From an uncultured Oscillospiraceae bacterium (GTDB taxonomy: Bacteria > Bacillota > Clostridia > Oscillospirales > Acutalibacteraceae): a stretch of 16,673 nt of DNA. The notes beneath the pieces were generated by a model. It saw nothing but the letters and a program-made list of their open reading frames with translations. It did no database searches and had not been told where the DNA came from. The position numbers and the translations under genes are program-made. Below are positions 6,844-14,114 of this stretch, piece by piece; the stretch's first letter is position 1; every line of letters begins with the position of its first letter. The DNA lies in contig CAJUPK010000041.1 of the NCBI GenBank assembly GCA_910588415.1, forward strand, positions 1-16,673, given 5' to 3'.

Positions 6844-8082
6844 CTAATTCTTCCGGCTTTCCACCGTCAGCAGGAGGTTGCGGACCAGCCTCTGGTCATC
6901 CCGGTCCAGTTCCCGGTCGTCCCGCCAGCGGATCAGCTCTGGCAGCAGCTCCTGGATATCCCCATTTTGGTCCAGCCGCTCCATCAGCCCCTCCGCAAAG
7001 CGCCGGAAACGCTGGTGCTTGTCCTCTGTGCTCTCCTGGGGCGCGTCCGGCTCCTCTTGGACCGGCAGGGCGGGCGCGGCCATGAATAGGCTGGACGCAG
7101 GGGCAGGTGGGACCTCCCGCTCCTGCTGGGATTCCTGCCGGGGCTCTTCCTGGGCTTGCGTCGGGGGGGCTTCCTCCATGTTGAACAGGGCGGCCGCAAA
7201 GGCTCCTGGGTCAAAGGGCTGCAGATCGTCAATCTGCTCGCCCACACCGATAAACTTCACGGGAAGGCCCAGCTCCCGCTTGATGGGCAGAACCACACCG
7301 CCTTTAGGGGTACCGTCCAGCTTGGTGAGCACAATGCCCGTGATCTCCGCGGCCTCCATAAATACCCGGGCCTGGTTCACCCCGTTCTGTCCCGTGGCGG
7401 CGTCCAGCACCAGCAGGTTTTCCCGGGTACAGCCGGGCAGCTCCCGACCGATCACCCGGGAGATCTTGGCGAGCTCGTCCATCAGGTTTTTCTTATTGTG
7501 CAGCCGTCCGGCGGTGTCGCAGATGATCACATCGCAGTGCCGGGCCTTGGCTGCCGCAATGGTATCGAACACCACGGCCGCCGGGTCGGCCCCCTCGCCG
7601 TGTTTGATCATAGGCACCTCTGCCCGCTGGGACCACACCTCCAGCTGCTCGATGGCCGCGGCCCGGAAGGTGTCTGCCGCGCCCAGAATAACCGACTTGC
7701 CCTGTGCTTTCAGCATGGCCGCCATTTTGCCGATGGCCGTGGTCTTGCCCACGCCGTTGACCCCAATGACCAGCACCAGAGAGGGTTGGGTCTCTGTGTG
7801 CAGGGAGCAGTCCCCCTGCAGAAGCTCCGCCACAATGCCCTGCAGCTCGTCCATAATGCGCCCAGGGTCCGTAATGCCCTTTTCTTTGATGTGCCGCCGC
7901 AGCTCCCCGGTGATGAACTCCGCGGTATCCATGCCCACATCGCCCATCACCAGCAGCTCCTCCAGCTCCTCAAACAGCTCCTCGTCTATTTTCGTGAAGG
8001 AGTTCACCATCAGGCTGATCTGCCCGCTGATGCTCTCCCGGGTCTTTCTGAGGCCCTGGCGAATTTTATCGAATAGTCCCAT
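6844..8082 (-). CDS. ftsY: Signal recognition particle receptor FtsY with C-terminal extension
   Basis: An SRP GTPase that docks ribosome-SRP complexes at the membrane for co-translational insertion. The NG core is complete: G1 GVNGVGKTT (107-115), DTFRAAA (137-143), DTAGR (189-193), TKLDG (253-257) and GVGEQIDDLQPFDP near 285. The N-terminal region is short and amphipathic (MGLFDKIRQGLRKTRESI) with no acidic A domain. After the normal end of the fold (about residue 300) there are some 110 more residues: a Pro/Gln/Glu-rich linker and then a charged helical block (HQRFRRFAEGLMERLDQN to the end). Usual Firmicute FtsY proteins end near residue 300-330. The ATG at 8082 has AAAGGAG upstream. Confidence 0.97.
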   Translation of the reverse strand: MGLFDKIRQGLRKTRESISGQISLMVNSFTKIDEELFEELEELLVMGDVGMDTAEFITGELRRHIKEKGITDPGRIMDELQGIVAELLQGDCSLHTETQPSLVLVIGVNGVGKTTAIGKMAAMLKAQGKSVILGAADTFRAAAIEQLEVWSQRAEVPMIKHGEGADPAAVVFDTIAAAKARHCDVIICDTAGRLHNKKNLMDELAKISRVIGRELPGCTRENLLVLDAATGQNGVNQARVFMEAAEITGIVLTKLDGTPKGGVVLPIKRELGLPVKFIGVGEQIDDLQPFDPGAFAAALFNMEEAPPTQAQEEPRQESQQEREVPPAPASSLFMAAPALPVQEEPDAPQESTEDKHQRFRRFAEGLMERLDQNGDIQELLPELIRWRDDRELDRDDQRLVRNLLLTVESRKN

Positions 8083-8104
8083 AAGAATTCTCCTTTATCC
8101 TGTG

Positions 8105-8644
8105 TCAGTTCATTCCAATCAATATCAAAAAGCTCAAAGCCCCTGCAATGGGCGCTGCAACTGCCGTAATGCAGCGGGCCTTCCAGTCATCTGCCTTACA
8201 TAGCCTGTAAATTCCCTGATACAGAAGGACGCCCGCCAAACCGCCTATGCCATTCAGAATGACATCGTCTATATCTCCTATCCCCAGCATGAAAACATAC
8301 TGTACAACCTCTACCGCCATGCTGATTACCACGACAAGCAAAACGCTTCTCCATACCGCTTTCTTCTTACTCAGCAAATTGGCATACACACCCATCGGCA
8401 CAAAGATAACGATGTTCCCCAGCAGGTTGCTCAGGGCAAGCCCTCTTAAAAACGTGGAATCCGTTGTACCGGATACCAAATCGACGCCCGTCAAAAAGCT
8501 GATCACTCCACGCAGGGGAATCAAGTTTGCCGACCGGGCCGCATGTCTTTGCCGGAATAAGATACATATTAAGAGCACAATATAGAAAGCCAACACGCTA
8601 TACAGCAAGCAATTTATGAAAATTTGCTTTTTTCTGGAAACCAC
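8105..8644 (-). CDS. VanZ-like integral membrane protein
   Basis: A 179-residue membrane protein of the VanZ family. It has about five hydrophobic segments (near 10-30, 70-88, 98-118, 127-146, 158-178), the family's NLIPL (40-44), a LLGNIVIFVPMG segment, and the E-x-x-Q...GIGDIDDVILNGIGG stretch. VanZ of Tn1546 gives low-level teicoplanin resistance; most chromosomal relatives have unknown roles, and resistance should not be assumed. The start is a GTG at 8644 with GGGAGG upstream. The gene is lower in GC than its neighbours, partly because of its hydrophobic codons. It lies 22 nt before ftsY and 50 nt after the methyltransferase. Confidence 0.88.
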   Translation of the reverse strand: MVSRKKQIFINCLLYSVLAFYIVLLICILFRQRHAARSANLIPLRGVISFLTGVDLVSGTTDSTFLRGLALSNLLGNIVIFVPMGVYANLLSKKKAVWRSVLLVVVISMAVEVVQYVFMLGIGDIDDVILNGIGGLAGVLLYQGIYRLCKADDWKARCITAVAAPIAGALSFLILIGMN

Positions 8645-8694
8645 AAAGACCCCTCCCTTGCCCGTCTGTTCCCGCCGGAATTATTTCTGAAAGC

Positions 8695-9456
8695 CTACAG
8701 CTTCCTTGCCTTAAAAATCACCGAAATAGGCAGCATATGGGCTTTTCTCTCCTTAAAGCTCTCCGGCTTTGCCGCCAGCACCGCTGAATCCGTCTCCTCC
8801 ACCATCCGCTCCAAGCAAAAGCCTGCCCCGCTGAGGGCGTTCACATAGGTGGATATTTTCCGGTTGCGCAGGATGACCTCCATGCCGTCCACTGGCATGT
8901 GGAAGGGCTCCTCGTCAAAATAGCTGCGGGTCAGGGGGATTTGCTGCCCCTGCCAGCCGTGGCTCTGCTCCGGCAGCCAGCCCGCGCAGTAATTCAAGGT
9001 ATGGTGCCAACTGAAAATGAACGTGCCCCCGGGCTTCAGATAGGAGGCGATCCGCTGAAAGGTGCCCTCCAAATCTGTGGTCCAGCCCATACCGTAGATA
9101 GAGTAAACTACATCGAAATACCTCTGCGGCAGGCCGAGATCTTCCTCCATGGCCCCCTGGATAAGCCGGGCCGCGCAGTGGTTCTCCCTAAGATAGCGGC
9201 GGGCGTTTTCCAACTGATTTTCTGAAAGATCCACGCCCCACAGCTCCCCGGCCCCGTGGTCCCCGTGGTACTTGAGGGAATGGCCGCTGCCACAGCAGAT
9301 TTCCAGCAGCTTCTTGCCCTCCACGTCTCCAAACAGGCCCAGCTCCTCCTCGGTGGGGCACATCTCCCCGTAAACCGGCAGGGCGGTGGTCCCAAACCAG
9401 GCGTCCGCGTTTTTGTTCCAGTAGGCCCGGTTTGTGGTGATGATTGCTTCCTCCAT
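8695..9456 (-). CDS. Class I SAM-dependent methyltransferase
   Basis: A 253-residue methyltransferase with the Rossmann SAM-binding motif LLEICCGSGHSL (50-61), the acidic ribose-binding residue D76 in GVDLSENQLENAR, the post-II segment YFDVVYSIYGMGW, and LKPGGTFIFSWHH. Family members with this layout act on small molecules, but the substrate cannot be read from the sequence. The ATG at 9456 has GGGGAGG 7 nt upstream. It follows smc after 66 nt, in the same direction, so it may be read from the smc promoter. Confidence 0.9.
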   Translation of the reverse strand: MEEAIITTNRAYWNKNADAWFGTTALPVYGEMCPTEEELGLFGDVEGKKLLEICCGSGHSLKYHGDHGAGELWGVDLSENQLENARRYLRENHCAARLIQGAMEEDLGLPQRYFDVVYSIYGMGWTTDLEGTFQRIASYLKPGGTFIFSWHHTLNYCAGWLPEQSHGWQGQQIPLTRSYFDEEPFHMPVDGMEVILRNRKISTYVNALSGAGFCLERMVEETDSAVLAAKPESFKERKAHMLPISVIFKARKL

Positions 9457-9479
9457 GGTACAGCCTCCCCATTATCGCC

Positions 9480-9515
9480 GCCGATTTTCCCAGAAAAGCG
9501 GCTTTTTATGTTTTT
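9480..9515 (+). terminator. Intrinsic terminator facing the plus strand, at the 3' end of smc
   Basis: The plus strand reads GCCGATTTTC, loop CCA, GAAAAGCGGC (one A-G mismatch), then TTTTTATGTTTTT. The U-tract exists only in the plus direction, although smc and the methyltransferase gene are both minus-strand. It would stop antisense transcripts from entering smc. Confidence 0.6.
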
Positions 9516-9522
9516 AGAAATG

Positions 9523-12500
9523 CTAGCTTGCTCCGCTGAACTCTGCCGCCTCCTCGGTTTTCAGGGCCAGCAGCTTGGAAATACCCTGGTCCTGCATGGT
9601 CACCCCGTAGAGCATGTCGCTGCCCTCCATGGTGCCCCGGCGGTGGGTGATGGTGATAAACTGGCTTTTGGCTGTCATTCGCCGGAGATATTGAGCAAAA
9701 CGGGTGACGTTTACATCGTCCAGAGCGGCCTCAATCTCGTCCAGCACACAGAAGGGGGGAGGGTTTACCCGCATGATGGCAAAGTAGATGGAGATGGCCA
9801 CCAGGGCCTTCTCCCCGCCGGAGAGGCTCTCGATGTGGGTGACGATCTTTCCCGGGGGATGCACCTTGATCTCAATGCCCGAGGTGAGTACCTCGCTGGG
9901 GTCTGAGAAGCTCAGCTCTGCCCCGCCGCCGCCGAACAGCTCCTGGAAAATCCGGCCAAAATTCTCGTTGATCAGGGCAAAGCGCTCGGTAAACAGCTCC
10001 TTCATCTGGCCAGTCAGCTGGTCAATCAGGGCCAGCAGCTCGGCCTTGGCCTTCTCCGCATCCCCCACCTGTCCGCTTAAAAATTCATACCGCTGGGAGA
10101 CCTCCTCGTACTCCACCACAGCCCCCACGTTTACTGCGCCCAGGGCCTTGATTCTATTTTTCAGCTCGCTGAGCCGCCGCTGAGCAGCCGGCAGGTCCTT
10201 GACCTCCACGGCCTCCTCCTGGGCCTCCCGGCGGGTCAGCTCATATTCCTCCCACAACCGATTGGTGAGCCCGTCATACTCCTTTTGCAGACTGTCTGAC
10301 CGCTCTTGGAGCCGTGCCAGCTCCCGCCCCATGTTTTCCCGGCGGCTCTGGCCCTCCCGCTCCCTCTGCCGCAGCTGGCTGGCCTCCTGCTCCAGCTCTG
10401 TGCGCCGCTGGGCGGCCTGCTGGGCTTCCTCCCGCTTCCCGGCAGCCTCCTGCCGGAAGCGCTGTACCTGGTCCTTCTGGGTCTCGATCTCTCCGGCCAG
10501 TCCGGCGGACTTGCTCTCCAGCTCTGCCAGCTCTGCCAGCAGCCGATTCTGGGTACCCTGGGAATCCTGCTGCCGGGCTTCCAGCTCCGCCAGCCCGGCG
10601 GCAAGGGCGTCCCGGTCTTTCCGGGCGGAGAACTCCTCCATGCGGAGGGCCTGCACTGTCTCCCCTATCTCATCGCAGCGGTCCAGCTGCTCCTGCCGGC
10701 TGCCGGAAAGCTCACGGCTCCGGTTCTGCCAGTCCGCTGCCTGGCGTTCCAGCTGGGCCAGCCGCTCCTGGCTCTTGGCCTGGGCCTGTTCCAGGCCCGC
10801 CAGGCGCTCTTTGGCGCCAGCCTGCTCCTGTTCCAAAGCCTGGGCGCTCTGCTCCAAGCCCGCCAGTTCCCGGCGGGCCTGGGCCAGCTCGGCGGCCATG
10901 CGGGTGCGCTCCTCCTGGCAGGCAGAGAGCTCCCCCTGGGCCGCGCCCAACTCCGCCTCGCAGACAGAAAGCTCCTGCTGGCTGTCCTTATAGGCCTGGG
11001 CGGCCCGGCCAGCCTGGGCCTGCAGGCCCGCCGCCTTTTCCCGGACCCGCTGGATCTCTCCCGCCCGGCTCAGCAGCCCCGAGTTCTTCACCTGGGAGCC
11101 GCCCGTCAGGGAACCGCCCGCGTTTACCACCTGGCCGTCCAGGCTGACCACCCGGAAGCGGTAGCCCGACCGCTTGGCAATGGCCACGGCGCTGTCCAGG
11201 TCCTCGGCCACAGCCACCCGGCCCAGCAGAGAGTCCCGCACGCCCGCGAACTTTTCCTCGCAGCCGCAGAGCTCTGCGGCCACGCCCACAAAGCCGGGCA
11301 TGTCCGCCAGCTCTCCGGCCTCCATCCTCCGGCCTTTCACGGTGTTCAGGGGAAGAAAGGTGGCCCGGCCTTTGTCCCGGTTCTGCAAAAAGCGAATGGC
11401 CGCTTTGGCGTCCCCGTCTGTCTCAGTGACAATGTTCTGCATGGCCGCGCCCAGGGCGGTCTCCAGAGCCACCGCGTACTCCCTGGGCACCCGGATCAGC
11501 CGGGTGACTGGCCCGCAGACGCCCCGCAGCATCCCCCGGCTGGCCTCCTTCATCACGGCCTTTACGCTTTGGCCAAAGCCCTCCAGGTTCCGCTCCAGGT
11601 CCTCCAACAGCCTGGCCCGGCGCAGCTGCTCGTTGGCGTCCAGAGTCAGCCGGTCCTGCTCCTCCTTGGCAGCCTGAACCCGCTTTTTCCGGGCCTCCAG
11701 CCGCAGCTGATAGCCTTTGACCGCGTTCTCGCCCGCAGAGATCTGGGCGGCGTTATCCGCCAGCATCTGCTCCAGCTGAGCGCACTCTGCCTCTACATCG
11801 GCACGGCGCGCCTCCGCTTGGCGGGCGCTGTCCTCCACAGCGCTGGCCCGCCGCCGGATCTCCTCCATAGAGGACTGGGCGGAACTCATCCGCACCCGCT
11901 CCTCGGACAGGCTGGCATTGACCCCCGCCAGCTCCGCCGCGGCCCGTTCCAGCTCCCGGGTGGCCTGGTCCGTGTCCTTGCGCAGCTCCTCCAACCGGCT
12001 GGTAAACTGGTTGAGCCTCTCCAGGCTCTCGGCCATTTTCTCCTCCAGACGGGCTATCCCCTGCCGCTTCTGGTCCATCTCTTTCCCGGCGTCATCAGCA
12101 GACTGCCTGGCTGCCTCCAGCTGTCCCTGAAGGCGAAGAGCGTCCTGCTGGTTGTGGGCGATCTCGCTCTGCAGCACCCCGATCTCCCCCTCGGTACGCA
12201 GGGCCTGGCCGTCCAGCTCCGCGGCCTGGCTGCGCAGCTGGTCCATGGCGCCTGTACACCCATTGGTGGCCCACAGGTTCTCCTCGATCAGCCGGGCCAG
12301 CTCCTCCAGCTCCTCCTGGATCTCCCCATGCTGGGCCTTCACGGTGCCGATCTTCTCCTGGTGCTCCCGCAGGGCCTGGGCGGAGCGCTCCAGGCTGACC
12401 AGCCAAATGCCGATCTCCAGCCCCCGTTTCTCCCCGTCATAGGCAATAAACTGCCGGGCCCTTTCCGCCTGCTCCTTTAAGGGACCCACCCGGCTTTCCA

Positions 12501-13092
12501 GCTCCGCTACAATGTCCCGCAGGCGCACCAGGTTTTCCTCGGCCTTAGAGAGCCGCCGCTGGGCCTCCTCCTTGCGGTAGCGGTACCGGGAGATGCCTGC
12601 CGCCTCTTCAAATATCTCCCGCCTGTCCTCGCTTTTGGCGGCCACAATGCTGTCAATCTTGCCCTGGCCGATGATGGAGTAGCCGTCCCGGCCCAGGCCG
12701 GTGTCCATAAACAGCTCGTTGATATCCCGCAGGCGCACCGTGCTCTTGTTGATGAGATATTCGCTCTCCCCGGAGCGGTAGTACCGGCGGGTGATGGCCA
12801 CCTGGTCATTATCAAAGGGCAGGGCCCGGTCCGCGTTGTCAATGGTCAAAGTCACCTCCGCGAAGCCCAGGGCCCGGCGCTGGGGGGTGCCGCCAAAGAT
12901 CACGTCCTCCATTTTTGAGCAGCGCAGGGTGCGCAGGGACTGTTCTCCCAGCACCCAGCGCATGGCGTCGCTGATATTGCTTTTGCCGCTGCCATTAGGC
13001 CCCACCACAGAGGTGATGCCCTGCTGAAAGGTCAGCGTGGTCTTGTCAGGAAAGGTCTTGAAGCCCTGCAGCTCCAGCGATTTCAATATCAT
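9523..13092 (-). CDS. smc: Chromosome segregation ATPase SMC
   Basis: The condensin subunit that, with ScpA and ScpB, extrudes DNA loops and organises the origin region. At 1189 residues the length is standard. It has Walker A GPNGSGKS (31-38), a long coiled coil from about 170 to 490 rich in Glu, Gln and Ala, a hinge at about 495-680 (LIRVPREYAVALETALGAAM, and GGSLTGGS near its end), a second coil to about 1000, the ABC signature LSGGEKAL (1090-1097), and Walker B ending FCVLDEIEAALDD with catalytic D1118-E1119. The ATG at 13092 has AGGGAG about 10 nt upstream. Unlike in many Firmicutes it is not directly joined to rnc: a broken plus-strand gene lies between. Confidence 0.98.
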   Translation of the reverse strand: MILKSLELQGFKTFPDKTTLTFQQGITSVVGPNGSGKSNISDAMRWVLGEQSLRTLRCSKMEDVIFGGTPQRRALGFAEVTLTIDNADRALPFDNDQVAITRRYYRSGESEYLINKSTVRLRDINELFMDTGLGRDGYSIIGQGKIDSIVAAKSEDRREIFEEAAGISRYRYRKEEAQRRLSKAEENLVRLRDIVAELESRVGPLKEQAERARQFIAYDGEKRGLEIGIWLVSLERSAQALREHQEKIGTVKAQHGEIQEELEELARLIEENLWATNGCTGAMDQLRSQAAELDGQALRTEGEIGVLQSEIAHNQQDALRLQGQLEAARQSADDAGKEMDQKRQGIARLEEKMAESLERLNQFTSRLEELRKDTDQATRELERAAAELAGVNASLSEERVRMSSAQSSMEEIRRRASAVEDSARQAEARRADVEAECAQLEQMLADNAAQISAGENAVKGYQLRLEARKKRVQAAKEEQDRLTLDANEQLRRARLLEDLERNLEGFGQSVKAVMKEASRGMLRGVCGPVTRLIRVPREYAVALETALGAAMQNIVTETDGDAKAAIRFLQNRDKGRATFLPLNTVKGRRMEAGELADMPGFVGVAAELCGCEEKFAGVRDSLLGRVAVAEDLDSAVAIAKRSGYRFRVVSLDGQVVNAGGSLTGGSQVKNSGLLSRAGEIQRVREKAAGLQAQAGRAAQAYKDSQQELSVCEAELGAAQGELSACQEERTRMAAELAQARRELAGLEQSAQALEQEQAGAKERLAGLEQAQAKSQERLAQLERQAADWQNRSRELSGSRQEQLDRCDEIGETVQALRMEEFSARKDRDALAAGLAELEARQQDSQGTQNRLLAELAELESKSAGLAGEIETQKDQVQRFRQEAAGKREEAQQAAQRRTELEQEASQLRQREREGQSRRENMGRELARLQERSDSLQKEYDGLTNRLWEEYELTRREAQEEAVEVKDLPAAQRRLSELKNRIKALGAVNVGAVVEYEEVSQRYEFLSGQVGDAEKAKAELLALIDQLTGQMKELFTERFALINENFGRIFQELFGGGGAELSFSDPSEVLTSGIEIKVHPPGKIVTHIESLSGGEKALVAISIYFAIMRVNPPPFCVLDEIEAALDDVNVTRFAQYLRRMTAKSQFITITHRRGTMEGSDMLYGVTMQDQGISKLLALKTEEAAEFSGAS

Positions 13093-13435
13093 TCCGGTAA
13101 GTCTCCCTATCCATATAAAAAAGTGGGCCGCCGCCCTCGTCCTCTCCGGCCCGTCTCATGCCGGACTTCTCCATGACCCGCTAAGCGGCCCGGTTGTCCG
13201 TGCAACAGCCGCCGTGGATTTTCCCACCCAGGGCGAACCCCTTACAGTCATGGGTTTTTGCCCAGGTTCCTTGCTTTTTCGCATTTTTTCTCCCCTCCCA
13301 AAGGAAACATGACAGGTACTTGTCCAGTTTGATGGCGTATCATACAGGGTATAGCCAGCAGGGCTGCAACGTTCACCCAGGGTCCTGTTTGGCGCCATTA
13401 CTTACCCTATCACTTTACCATAAGGAGGCACTATC
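13093..13435. other. Intergenic region between smc and a divergent gene
   Basis: A 343-bp gap without a convincing gene (a minus frame at 13398-13156 codes for an 80-residue product with no recognisable domain). The part near smc is packed with short hairpins, described separately. Further out, GGGC...AACCC...GGGTT...GCCC at about 13230-13264 can form a nested stem. The right end carries AAGGAGG, the binding site of the plus-strand gene. I find no clear promoter in either direction. Confidence 0.5.
13117..13206 (-). promoter_or_regulatory. Possible attenuator-like leader of smc
   Basis: Reading toward smc, hairpins follow one another: GTTG/CAAC (13206-13193), CCGC/GCGG with a 3-nt loop (13188-13178), TCCGGC/GCCGGA (13165-13145), then GGGCCG/CGGCCC (13152-13125) followed within 2 nt by TTTTTT (13122-13117). 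The last two stems share bases 13147-13150 and cannot form together, which is the layout of an antiterminator and terminator. The smc ribosome binding site follows. No ligand or known riboswitch family is recognised; chance GC-rich pairing is possible. Confidence 0.3.
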
Positions 13436-13870
13436 ATGTCAAAAGAGAACATCATCGCCAAGGCCAGCCAGCTTGTTGCCCAGCGGGCCGCTGCCGGGGA
13501 CGGCAATGACTGAGTCCTGGCGGGCGTTGGCCCGGACGGCTATCCCGCGGCCACTACCATCAGCATCTCCCAGGCAGAGGGCATCCGCTGGCTCACCTTC
13601 TGCACCGGAGCCGATAGTCCCATGGTCCTGCGGCTGCAGGCCAACCCCAAGGCCTGCGTCTGTCTGAACGGACCGGACCACCACATCGCGCTGATAGGCG
13701 ACACGGAGATATGCACCGATCTGGAGACCAAACAGGAGATGTGGTATGACGGCCTTGCCAACCATTTCTCCGGCCCGGAGGATGAAAATTTCGTGGTTCT
13801 GCGCTTTACTACCAAGAGGTACAGCTTGTTTGTGGACTGGGACAGCGTAAAGGGAGAAATGGAAGAGTAA
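13436..13870 (+). pseudogene. Pyridoxamine 5'-phosphate oxidase-like (flavin-binding) gene with an in-frame TGA
   Basis: The only plus-strand gene here. A strong start (AAGGAGG, 7 nt, ATG at 13436) reads MSKENIIAKASQLVAQRAAA then GDGND, meets TGA at 13511-13513 (codon 26), and continues in the same frame as VLAGVGPDGYPAATTISI through GIRWLTFCTG, ICTDLETKQEMWYDGLANHF and FTTKRYSLFVDW to TAA at 13870. Read through, it would be a normal-size 144-residue split-barrel protein. The TGA replaces one residue before the first core strand, where an aromatic residue such as Trp would fit. Recoding as selenocysteine looks unlikely: the hairpin after TGA has its loop only about 12 nt away. Restart at ATG 13622 would give an 82-residue fragment without the first strands. 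It lies inverted between rnc/radical SAM and smc. Confidence 0.85.
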
Positions 13871-13878
13871 GTTTTAGG

Positions 13879-13924
13879 AAATGCCAGGTATTTCACCCAG
13901 GTGGAATACCTGGCATTTTGTTTG
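13879..13924 (+). terminator. Strong terminator after the PNPOx-like gene
   Basis: A perfect 14-bp stem, AAATGCCAGGTATT (13879-13892) with AATACCTGGCATTT (13905-13918), encloses a 12-nt loop and is followed by TGTTT. It begins 9 nt after the TAA. Because the stem ends are A/T-rich on both sides it may also stop the opposing minus-strand transcript from the radical SAM gene. Confidence 0.88.
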
Positions 13925-14013
13925 GGCAGAACAGCCCCCAAGGGGTCTGGCTTTGGATGTTCCCTGGGGAAGATCGTCCCGGCCTGTCCGCTTGAAAGGA
14001 GCGCCGCAAGCCT

Positions 14014-14114
14014 TAGAGTCTGTTTTAAAACTCCGAAATACTGTCTGTTTTGACCAGAAAGGGAGCTTTCGGTGTCAAAAATCCAGCATTTCTCCGGTTT
14101 TCAAACAGACTCTA
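14014..14114 (-). repeat. Dispersed inverted-repeat element, copy B
   Basis: A 101-bp element with 18-bp terminal inverted repeats matching at 17 positions: TAGAGTCTGTTTTAAAAC at 14014-14031 against GTTTTCAAACAGACTCTA at 14097-14114. TA stands at both outer ends. Read on the minus strand it lines up with copy A at both ends and at GGATTTTTGA (14084-14075) and GAAAGCTC (14070-14063), but lacks about 40 bp of the middle. Its end supplies the TAG stop of the radical SAM gene. Confidence 0.82.

Noticed and set aside
8105..8644. Glycopeptide resistance locus
   Set aside because: Only a VanZ-like protein is present; there is no vanA/H/X or regulator, and chromosomal VanZ relatives are common.
10306..12480. 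724-codon plus-strand open frame inside smc
   Set aside because: Leu/Gln/Ala/Pro-rich mirror of the SMC coiled coil; no recognisable fold, and SMC is certain.
13156..13398. 80-codon minus frame between smc and the PNPOx-like gene
   Set aside because: Low-complexity product with no family resemblance; it covers the hairpin region.
13511..13540. Selenocysteine insertion at the TGA of the PNPOx-like gene
   Set aside because: The apical loop is about 12 nt from the TGA, closer than typical bacterial SECIS elements, and the site fits a hydrophobic residue.
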